In this document: one piece after another, positions 1-4,890 of the stretch
Position numbering within the stretch: position 1 is the first letter of the stretch
Layout: each line of letters opens with the position of its first letter
Assembly (NCBI GenBank): GCA_945861915.1
Contig: CAMAWK010000095.1
Coordinates: 1-8,979 of the forward strand
Length of the DNA: 8,979 nucleotides
Source: Flavobacterium psychrophilum
GTDB taxonomy: Bacteria > Bacteroidota > Bacteroidia > Flavobacteriales > Flavobacteriaceae
Reading direction: 5' to 3'
The notes under the pieces: generated by a model
Databases searched by the model: none
The model's input: the letters and a program-made list of their open reading frames with translations, nothing else
Told to the model about the DNA's origin: nothing
Position numbers and translations under genes: made by a program

Positions 1-716
1 TCTGTAAATCGATATTCTAAAAATGCGTGGGTGTTTCTGGCTTGAAAACGGTTGTTTTCTCTCCAACCTTTAGCCGAACGAGAATGATTGTAGACATAAT
101 AAGAGAATTTTTTATACTTTCCGCCAATAGCGTTAAAGGAGCTAACCAATCCAAAACTACCTACTGTGTTTTGAGTTTCAAAAGAAAATGGTTTGTTTTT
201 TTCTGTTTTTAAAACATAATTCAGCATTCCTCCAAATTGTGGTCCAAATTGCAAAGATGCACCACCACGAACAATTTGAATCGTTTCTACAGCTTCTAAA
301 GGCGGATTATAATAAGCTTCAGGATATCCAAAAACATCCGCAGAAATATCGACTCCGTTTTGGCGTGTATTCAATTCCCAACTTCTGTTTGGACTTAAAC
401 CTCGAACGCCCACGTTGATTTGTAAACCAGAACCCTCATTTTCCCAAACAGTAACTCCCGGAATTCGAGCAAAAACCTCCCGAGCATTGTTGTTGGTTAA
501 ATTGGCATTAAGATTCGAAAGTTTTAACACCTCGTTTTTTTTACCTGAAAACAGTACATTGTCTTTAGTTTCAGGCATCCTTTCCGGGCTTTGGTTTTTG
601 GCAATGATAACTACTGCTTTTAATTTTTGGATGGTATCATTTGAAGATTTTGTTTTTTCTTGAGCATTTATAAAAAGAGTACTCAGAAAAACGAAGGGAA
701 TAAGAATGCGATTCAT
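1..716 (-). CDS. FecA-like TonB-dependent outer-membrane receptor, N-terminal part (cut by window edge)
   Basis: The minus strand is open from the ATG at 716 to base 1, giving 238 codons without a stop, so the C-terminal barrel lies outside the window. Residues 1-18 form a signal peptide (MNRILIPFVFLSTLFINA, then QE). A TonB-box-like stretch (KLKAVVIIAK) follows at about 31-40. The plug domain is at about 65-170, with the family motifs RIPGV (84-88), VRGLSPNR (104-111) and IVRGGASLQFGPQFGG (148-163), then LNYVL. The PLEAVE...VRG.ASLQ.GPQFGGMLNY pattern is typical of FecA-type (ferric dicitrate) receptors. Such receptors import siderophore-bound or citrate-bound iron across the outer membrane using TonB-ExbBD energy. 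Residues after about 170 begin the beta-barrel. There is no N-terminal carboxypeptidase-like domain and no FecA-type signalling domain, so control by an anti-sigma factor is unlikely. The exact substrate is inferred and could be another chelate. The upstream promoter and palindrome fit iron repression. Confidence 0.93.
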   Translation of the reverse strand, partial: MNRILIPFVFLSTLFINAQEKTKSSNDTIQKLKAVVIIAKNQSPERMPETKDNVLFSGKKNEVLKLSNLNANLTNNNAREVFARIPGVTVWENEGSGLQINVGVRGLSPNRSWELNTRQNGVDISADVFGYPEAYYNPPLEAVETIQIVRGGASLQFGPQFGGMLNYVLKTEKNKPFSFETQNTVGSFGLVSSFNAIGGKYKKFSYYVYNHSRSAKGWRENNRFQARNTHAFLEYRFT

Positions 717-738
717 GGGTTTTTATTTTTATTTGCCG

Positions 739-769
739 CAAAGATAAACCTTATTCTTATTTAGACAAA
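739..769 (-). promoter_or_regulatory. Bacteroidota-type promoter of the TonB-dependent receptor
   Basis: Read on the minus strand, TATCTTTG (746 to 739) matches the Bacteroidota -7 consensus TAnnTTTG exactly. A TTTG (769 to 766) lies 19 bp upstream, where the -33 TTG element is expected. The -7 element ends 22 bp before the receptor ATG at 716, leaving a short A-rich leader. This is the best-matching promoter in the window. The transcription start itself is inferred. Confidence 0.7.
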
Positions 770-779
770 TTATAAATAA
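757..779. promoter_or_regulatory. Fur-like 23-bp palindromic operator over the receptor promoter
   Basis: The two 9-bp half-sites, TTATTTAGA (757-765) and TATAAATAA (771-779), are inverted repeats that agree at 8 of 9 positions and are separated by 5 bp. The palindrome covers the -33 element of the receptor promoter, which suits a repressor. AT-rich palindromes of the form TTATTTA...TAAATAA upstream of iron receptors resemble Fur-type operators of Flavobacteriia. The assignment rests on its shape, its position and the FecA-like target. No regulator gene is present in the window. Confidence 0.5.
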
Positions 780-828
780 TAAAAATTATATTTTTTTTTA
801 AAGTCAATCTTTGGAATTCATCCACAAT

Positions 829-866
829 AAAAAAAACCGCAAAAGTCTGGAAACTTTTGCGGTTTT
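829..866 (-). terminator. Intrinsic terminator of the rnpA-DUF4349-ctpA cluster
   Basis: A perfect 14-bp stem (833-846 with 853-866, core CCGCAAAAGT/ACTTTTGCGG) closes a 6-nt loop. On the minus strand it runs directly into eight T residues (836 to 829). It lies 21 bp beyond the ctpA stop codon and isolates the cluster from the receptor gene, whose start lies at 716. Confidence 0.85.
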
Positions 867-886
867 ACGCTGTTTGTTTTCAGCGT
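867..886 (-). other. Small hairpin between the ctpA stop and its terminator
   Basis: ACGCTG (867-872) and CAGCGT (881-886) form a 6-bp stem with an 8-nt loop. It sits between the ctpA stop (888-890) and the main terminator stem (833-866). It has no T-run of its own, so it is more likely a 3'-end stabiliser or chance structure than a second terminator. Confidence 0.35.
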
Positions 887-887
887 T

Positions 888-2525
888 TTACATTTTCAAA
901 ATACTTTTATATTCAGCAGTGTTATTCAAAATGTTGACCGCTTTTTTAATTTCAGAGTTGTTTTTGAGGTAATATTGATACAATCCTTCTTGGTATTGGT
1001 AGCGTTTTATGATTTCGTCTAGCATCAAATTCTTGATTTCCTTTTGGTATTTATCCAATAAATTTTCTTCACTTTTTTGAAGTGCCGTCAGTAATAGTTG
1101 GTACTCTTTGTTGATGGTTTCGTCTATTTTTTCTTTTTTGGCTGCTGTCAAAGTTTTTTTCAAAGCCAATTCGGTTTCCGTATCAAAAGAAAATTTTTCG
1201 GCTTTTAGAAAGGTTTTAAAATCCAAATAATCGGCATCAGAAAGGCTTGGGATTTGATTTCCCAGCGTCGGATTTTTGTAATAATAGCGAGTGGCATAAT
1301 TAAAAATTCCATCGTTTTTCACCAAAGCATCCATAATCGGATTCGATTTGGTTTCTTCTAATTCTATATCAGGTTGAATGCCGCCGCCGTCATAGACTGT
1401 TCTCCCTTTTCGGGTTTTGAAGGCATTGTAATTTTTGGCATCGGTTTTTGTGGCAACACCATTTTTGTCTTTATTGCTATAATCCAATGCTTGAATACAT
1501 CTTCCCGACGGCGTATAATAGCGCGAAATAGTTACTTTTAGTTGTGTTCCATACGTTAAATCGACTGGGCGTTGCACCAATCCTTTACCAAAACTACGGC
1601 TTCCAACCACCACAGCACGGTCTAAATCTTGCAAAGCTCCTGAAACAATTTCCGAAGCCGATGCACTTTTCCCGTTGACCAAAATAACCAACGGAATTTC
1701 AGTATCTACTGGCTCTTTCGAAGTTTTGTAGGTGTTGTTATGCTTTTCTATTTTTGATTTTGTGGTAACAATAATTTCATTTTTTGGAACAAATAAATTA
1801 CAAATATTGACCGCTTCGTTTAATAAACCTCCTGGATTTCCTCTTAAGTCTAAAATGATTCGTTCTGCTCCTTTATTTTTTAATTCTTCTAAAGCTTCTT
1901 TAGTTTCTTGTGATGCTTTTTTGGTGAAATGAGTCAGAACAATATAGCCTGTTTTGTCGTCAACCTTTCCGAAAAACGGAACCGATTTAATTTCTACTTC
2001 GTCCAAAACGATTTGAGCCGTCATGGTTTTCCCTTGACGAATGTATTTTACATTGACTTTGGTGTTTTTGGCTCCTTTCAAAAGTTGCGAAGCATCGTCT
2101 TTAAAATCAGACAATAACACATCGCCAATTTGGATAATTTCGTCCCCAGCTTTGAGTCCCGCTTTGTCGGCAGGAAAATCTTTATAAGGTTCTTTGATAA
2201 TTAATTTATCTTCTTTTCGGGTGATTTGCGCTCCAATTCCGGTGTATTCTCCCGTGTTGTTAATTTTAAATTTTACGACATCTTGCTCATTAAAATAAAC
2301 AGTGTAAGGATCCAAACTAGCCAACATACTCTTGACGGCTTTGTCCATCAAATCGCCTGGATTGGTGTTGTCTACATAATTTTTATTGAGTTCTTTGAAT
2401 AGCGTAGTAAATATTTCGATTTGTTTGGCAATTTCAAAGAAGTCATCTTTAAAACTAACGCCAACAAATAAAAATGCCGAAGCAACTACAGGAATTAGGT
2501 ATTTTTTTTTGAATAAAGAGATCAT
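888..2525 (-). CDS. ctpA: S41 family carboxy-terminal processing protease (CtpA/Prc-like)
   Basis: This 545-aa serine protease is predicted to be anchored in, or exported through, the inner membrane by a hydrophobic N-terminal segment at residues 9-23. It should degrade or trim envelope proteins from their C-termini. The domains in order are a short N-terminal helical region (30-80), a PDZ domain at about 85-172 (GIGAQI, KAGLKAGDEIIQI) that recognises substrate tails, and the S41 catalytic core at about 180-390. Catalytic residues can be assigned by family spacing: Ser289 in GKSASASEI, Lys314 in SFGKG exactly 25 residues later as in Prc and plant CtpA, and Gln318 in KGLVQ. The substrate-site motif LDLRGNPGG is at 225-233. 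A Lys- and Glu-rich helical C-terminal extension (395-545) is common in Bacteroidota homologues. The start ATG directly follows the stop of the upstream DUF4349 gene with no spacer, which suggests translational coupling. No key residue is missing. Confidence 0.95.
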   Translation of the reverse strand: MISLFKKKYLIPVVASAFLFVGVSFKDDFFEIAKQIEIFTTLFKELNKNYVDNTNPGDLMDKAVKSMLASLDPYTVYFNEQDVVKFKINNTGEYTGIGAQITRKEDKLIIKEPYKDFPADKAGLKAGDEIIQIGDVLLSDFKDDASQLLKGAKNTKVNVKYIRQGKTMTAQIVLDEVEIKSVPFFGKVDDKTGYIVLTHFTKKASQETKEALEELKNKGAERIILDLRGNPGGLLNEAVNICNLFVPKNEIIVTTKSKIEKHNNTYKTSKEPVDTEIPLVILVNGKSASASEIVSGALQDLDRAVVVGSRSFGKGLVQRPVDLTYGTQLKVTISRYYTPSGRCIQALDYSNKDKNGVATKTDAKNYNAFKTRKGRTVYDGGGIQPDIELEETKSNPIMDALVKNDGIFNYATRYYYKNPTLGNQIPSLSDADYLDFKTFLKAEKFSFDTETELALKKTLTAAKKEKIDETINKEYQLLLTALQKSEENLLDKYQKEIKNLMLDEIIKRYQYQEGLYQYYLKNNSEIKKAVNILNNTAEYKSILKM

Positions 2526-3371
2526 TTATGCTGTTTTTTTCTTAAATCGTTTTCTTATAAAGTACACTGCCGTCGCTAAAATAATCAGAAAAGGCCAAAT
2601 ACTAAGTAATTCGATGAAGAAATTGGAAACAGAATTAAAACCTGAAGTAATGGCATTCCAAATTTTTGAACCATATGAACTAGTTGCACCGCCATCTTCA
2701 GCCACTTTTTTATAGAATTCAATAGTAATTGTACTCATTGAAACTTGGCCTTGCATGTAGCGCAATTGTCCTTCTTTGGCTTCTATTTCCTCGCGAATTG
2801 CCGAAAGCTGCGCTTCTATTTCCAACATTTCGGACACTTTATTTGCTTTATTTAAAAGTTCCAAATAACGAGTTTCTAGAATTTTTTTAGCTTTCAAACG
2901 AGCGTCAATATCAATATATTCCTCGGTTACATCTTGAGACGAAATTTCTTTGTTGTCAAAATAAGAAACGCCTTTTGAAATATCATTCAAAAATAAATCA
3001 AAATTTTTGCTAGGAACTCGAACCATGATGCGTCTGTAAACCGATTCGTATTCTTTGCCTTCATTATCATTTTGAATAAGGGCATTATGTGTTTTTACAG
3101 CCGTTATCATTTGGTTGTAAGTTGCAGCTAAATCATTGGTTTCAAAACGAATATTTCCTATTTTGATGATTTTTTGTTCTGTTTTTTCAGCAGAAGTTTT
3201 TTCCTCTGCATTCGTTACCACAGGTTTCATGAATTTTACTTGATCAACTTTTGAATCTTCTTTAGGAGGAAGTTCTAAAGGGGAAATTGCAAGTTCTTCA
3301 GAAGCTTCTTCCGCTTTTTTACAACTAGAAAAGGAAAAGAGAAATACGAATAGCAAAAGAATATTTTTCAT
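2526..3371 (-). CDS. DUF4349 domain lipoprotein
   Basis: This 281-aa protein begins with a lipoprotein signal peptide (MKNILLLFVFLFSFSSC) whose lipid-modified cysteine would be Cys17. An acidic, Pro-rich and Lys-rich linker follows (18-65). Residues 66-272 match the DUF4349 layout as I know it: an alpha/beta section (KIGNIRFETND, VYRRIMVRVPSKNFDLFL), then a long coiled coil at about 145-205 rich in Glu, Lys and Leu, a short beta strand (STITIEFY), and one C-terminal membrane helix at about 253-272 followed by a basic tail (RKRFKKK). The family's function is not established; envelope localisation is inferred from the signal peptide and membrane helix. A protein with both a lipid anchor and a C-terminal membrane helix could be tethered at both ends. 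It lies 63 bp after rnpA, and its stop touches the ctpA start, so co-transcription with the protease is likely. It could be a substrate or partner of CtpA, but only gene order suggests this. Confidence 0.88.
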   Translation of the reverse strand: MKNILLLFVFLFSFSSCKKAEEASEELAISPLELPPKEDSKVDQVKFMKPVVTNAEEKTSAEKTEQKIIKIGNIRFETNDLAATYNQMITAVKTHNALIQNDNEGKEYESVYRRIMVRVPSKNFDLFLNDISKGVSYFDNKEISSQDVTEEYIDIDARLKAKKILETRYLELLNKANKVSEMLEIEAQLSAIREEIEAKEGQLRYMQGQVSMSTITIEFYKKVAEDGGATSSYGSKIWNAITSGFNSVSNFFIELLSIWPFLIILATAVYFIRKRFKKKTA

Positions 3372-3434
3372 AATAATATGATTTAGAACATCAGAACGTA
3401 AAAATTATGAGTATTAGTATTTTGTAGCTTATGT

Positions 3435-3827
3435 CTAACTTTCACTTTTTATTTGAATAATGAATTTTTCAAACAATTGAATGGTTTTGGTATGTATGTC
3501 TTCGTATGTCAAACGATCTTTGGTTTGGTAAAATAACATAAAAGCATGGGGTTTTTCTAGGTTTTCTACTAACAAATGCTTGTTCAATCGATAGGTTTCG
3601 CGCAATACTCGTTTGAAATAATTTCTATCAACGGCATTCTTAAAATATTTTTTAGAAACCGAAACGCCCATTTTTATTTTCTGTCCAGACTCTTTTTCAA
3701 TGCCATAATCACTCTCCACATACACCAACCGCAACGGATATTTTGACACCGATTTGCCTTTAGAAAAAAGTAAATCGATAGTGATTTTACTTTTTAGTTT
3801 TTCGTTTTTTGGATAGGAGAAGTTCAT
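3435..3827 (-). CDS. rnpA: Ribonuclease P protein component
   Basis: This 130-aa basic protein is the protein subunit of RNase P, which binds the catalytic RNA and helps remove the 5' leader of pre-tRNAs. Family hallmarks visible are the N-terminal LKSK..., the FSKGKS loop (21-26), the strand KMGVSVSKKYFKNAV (52-66) and the signature RNYFKRVLRE (68-77), which fits the RNxxKRxxRE consensus. The length suits the Bacteroidota family, which is a little longer than the 110-120 aa of many other phyla. The ATG at 3827 is preceded by a matching promoter, and the protein begins at the usual place relative to the conserved core. No rpmH lies upstream on this strand, so the common rpmH-rnpA pairing is absent here. 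Downstream are the DUF4349 lipoprotein and ctpA. Confidence 0.95.
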   Translation of the reverse strand: MNFSYPKNEKLKSKITIDLLFSKGKSVSKYPLRLVYVESDYGIEKESGQKIKMGVSVSKKYFKNAVDRNYFKRVLRETYRLNKHLLVENLEKPHAFMLFYQTKDRLTYEDIHTKTIQLFEKFIIQIKSES

Positions 3828-3859
3828 TTTTTCGAATCAATGTCAAAAATAGGGATAAA

Positions 3860-3887
3860 CAAAGGTACAATCTAAATCAAAAAACAA
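3860..3887 (-). promoter_or_regulatory. Candidate rnpA promoter
   Basis: On the minus strand TACCTTTG (3867 to 3860) matches TAnnTTTG exactly. A TTG (3887 to 3885) lies 17 bp upstream, slightly closer than the usual 19. The -7 element ends 32 bp before the rnpA start. It would drive rnpA and possibly the two genes after it, since I see no exact -7 element in the 63-bp gap before the lipoprotein gene. Confidence 0.55.
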
Positions 3888-4052
3888 GTTCTAAAAAAAT
3901 TGTTTTTAGTTCACCACTTGCAAACGCTATTTTTTTAGAGTTTGTATAGACGTTTGAGCAGTCTAAAGGATAACTTACCTACTGAGTGGGGATTTTTCAA
4001 CATCATAAACTCGTTTGTAAGCCATCAAAAAAATTAATTTTGTTCATTCAAC

Positions 4053-4092
4053 AAAAAACCTCGCTTAAATTGCTTTTAACGAGGGCGTTTTT
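4053..4092. terminator. Bidirectional terminator-like hairpin
   Basis: CCTCG (4059-4063) pairs with CGAGG (4080-4084), and TTAAA (4065-4069) with TTTAA (4075-4079), across a single-base bulge, with a 5-nt loop. On the minus strand the stem runs directly into six T residues (4058 to 4053), a good terminator for the ORFan gene at 4183-4569. On the plus strand a GCG spacer precedes five T residues (4088-4092), so it may also end a plus-strand transcript. Confidence 0.6.
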
Positions 4093-4140
4093 CTATTTAT
4101 TTTGATCCCGATGCTCGTGATAGTTTTTAAATGAGATTGT

Positions 4141-4173
4141 GCAACAGCTACTGCTGTTGTGAGCAGTTTTTTT
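4141..4173 (+). terminator. Possible plus-strand terminator overlapping an alternative hairpin
   Basis: ACTGCT (4150-4155) and AGCAGT (4162-4167) form a 6-bp stem with a 6-nt loop, followed by seven T residues on the plus strand. The same bases can instead form CAACAGC/GCTGTTG (4142-4148 with 4153-4159), a 7-bp stem with a 4-nt loop. Only one of the two can form at a time. No plus-strand gene precedes it, so a terminator role would need an unannotated transcript. It may instead be the end of a repeat-bounded insertion. Confidence 0.35.
4156..4170. repeat. Left copy of a 15-bp inverted repeat flanking the ORFan
   Basis: GTTGTGAGCAGTTTT lies 12 bp beyond the stop of the minus-strand ORFan. Its inverted partner lies at 4596-4610, and 14 of 15 positions match. 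No target-site duplication is obvious outside the pair. Confidence 0.6.
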
Positions 4174-4182
4174 ATCTACATT

Positions 4183-4569
4183 CTAAAAAAAACTTTGTAA
4201 AGCAACAATTGATCCATTTCCAGCAAAAATTGCCATCACAATCCATTTGATGTTTTCTGTCTGCTGAATCCAGAGTAATTTGAACTCGCGTTTAAGTTTA
4301 AACTTTTGAATATAATTGAGTTTAGCATATAAATCTAACCTGGTTTTAAACCTAACATTGATTTTTTCAGTAAAAATTTCTTTGTTAGTATCAACGAAGC
4401 GAAAGTCAAAAACAAAAGGATATTCATAAAAACTGTTTGTATTATCAATTTGCGTTCTGTCGAATTCAAGACTTTTCCCCACTATTCTTGCGTCACAAAA
4501 GAACATTAACTTTGTTCTGTAGTAATTGTGACTTTCCATTCGATATATTTTTATTGGATATTTTGACAT
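4183..4569 (-). CDS. Hypothetical 128-aa protein with a C-terminal hydrophobic segment
   Basis: I do not recognise this protein. It starts MSKYPIKIYRMESHNYYRTK and ends at a TAG at 4183-4185. The first 100 residues are polar and rich in Phe, Tyr, Lys, Arg and Asn, with alternating patterns that suggest beta strands (YEYPFVFDFRFVD, KINVRFKTRLDLYAKL). Residues about 108-128 (KWIVMAIFAGNGSIVALQ) form one hydrophobic helix at the extreme C-terminus, so it could be a tail-anchored membrane protein. The gene is flanked by inverted 15-bp repeats at 4156-4170 and 4596-4610, with a terminator-like hairpin beyond at 4053-4092. Upstream, TATATTTA on the minus strand near 4615-4622 is a one-mismatch -7 element. 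Isolation, flanking repeats and lack of recognisable family suggest an accessory gene rather than core content. Confidence 0.55.
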   Translation of the reverse strand: MSKYPIKIYRMESHNYYRTKLMFFCDARIVGKSLEFDRTQIDNTNSFYEYPFVFDFRFVDTNKEIFTEKINVRFKTRLDLYAKLNYIQKFKLKREFKLLWIQQTENIKWIVMAIFAGNGSIVALQSFF

Positions 4570-4595
4570 TGTTATAGTTTATAGGGATGTGTCTT

Positions 4596-4610
4596 AAAAT
4601 TGCTCACAAC
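4596..4610. repeat. Right copy of the 15-bp inverted repeat flanking the ORFan
   Basis: AAAATTGCTCACAAC is the reverse complement of the copy at 4156-4170 apart from one base. It lies 26 bp upstream of the ORFan start codon. The inner 10 bp (GTTGTGAGCA when reversed) is exact in both copies. Confidence 0.6.
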
Positions 4611-4704
4611 TCATAAATATACGTAACTTTAAAAGTTGGAATATATTTAAAGTAGTTATTATTAGTTTGTTTTTTCGAACATTCCAAAAATAAGAAAAAT
4701 AGTA

Positions 4705-4887
4705 TTACAAATTATCAAAGGTGGGAATTTGCAATCTATTTCCATCCCAATTGGCTTCTGGAAACATAAAACCATACTTTTTTAGGATGTAGCTTTTTTT
4801 CGTTTTTGGAGATAAAATGGAATTCTGCCTTATCATTGAGGATAAATTTTTAAAATTATATTTCTTATTTTTACCATTCAATTTGTA
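4705..4887 (-). pseudogene. Coding-like open frame, possible gene remnant or 43-aa small protein
   Basis: A minus-strand frame of 60 codons is open from 4887 to the TAA at 4705-4707. Its translation has balanced composition and reads like a protein C-terminus, for example SYILKKYGFMFPEANWDGNR followed by LQIPTFDNL. It has no start at its 5' end: a TAG at 4890-4888 closes the frame directly beside the plsC start codon. An internal ATG at 4836 would give a 43-aa protein starting MIRQNSILSPKTKK. I do not recognise the family. Two readings fit: the 3' remnant of a gene whose front was lost in a rearrangement next to plsC, or a real small protein. Chance cannot be excluded at this length, but the residue composition is less Lys/Asn/Ile-biased than expected for random AT-rich DNA. 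Confidence 0.35.
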
Positions 4888-4890
4888 CTA

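Larger units (their letters stand above)
3828..4182. other. 355-bp intergenic region with RNA-like folding
   Basis: No credible coding frame is visible here. On either strand the sequence can form nested stems. CTTGCAAACG (3917-3926) pairs with CGTTTGTAAG (4012-4021) over 10 bp with one G-U pair. GAGTTT (about 3937-3942) pairs with AAACTC just inside. TAGAC and GTCTA (about 3947-3965) form a small hairpin, and CCTAC/GTGGG around 3978-3990 a second. The fold is followed by a terminator-like hairpin at 4059-4084. This would suit a small structured RNA on the plus strand. However, I find no exact TAnnTTTG promoter upstream of it on that strand and cannot match it to a known RNA family from memory. 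Confidence 0.3.
4570..4890. other. 321-bp AT-rich stretch between the ORFan and plsC
   Basis: This stretch holds the right inverted repeat (4596-4610), a 13-bp palindrome AACTTT-A-AAAGTT (4625-4637) of unknown meaning, and a minus-strand coding-like frame (4705-4887) described separately. The first genes on either side, the ORFan and plsC, read away from it, so it should contain two divergent promoters. Only weak matches are visible: TCAATTTG at 4878-4885 for plsC, with one mismatch, and TATATTTA for the ORFan. Confidence 0.5.

Noticed and set aside
27..663. Three short plus-strand ORFs of 61-82 codons
   Set aside because: They are antisense to the receptor gene, whose minus-strand translation carries unmistakable TonB-dependent receptor motifs throughout.
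757..779. Terminator hairpin
   Set aside because: The palindrome is almost purely A/T, lies upstream of a gene over its promoter, and has no T-run, so an operator fits better.
1732..2715. Plus-strand ORFs of 62-109 codons
   Set aside because: They lie opposite ctpA and the DUF4349 gene and have shadow-like composition with no domain sense.
4141..4173. Integron attC site
   Set aside because: The inverted ends resemble an attC-like fold, but the required RYYYAAC and GTTRRRY core boxes do not match, and no integrase is in the window.
4156..4610. Insertion sequence with terminal inverted repeats
   Set aside because: The enclosed gene shows no transposase motif, and no target-site duplication is visible; kept only as a cassette-like finding.
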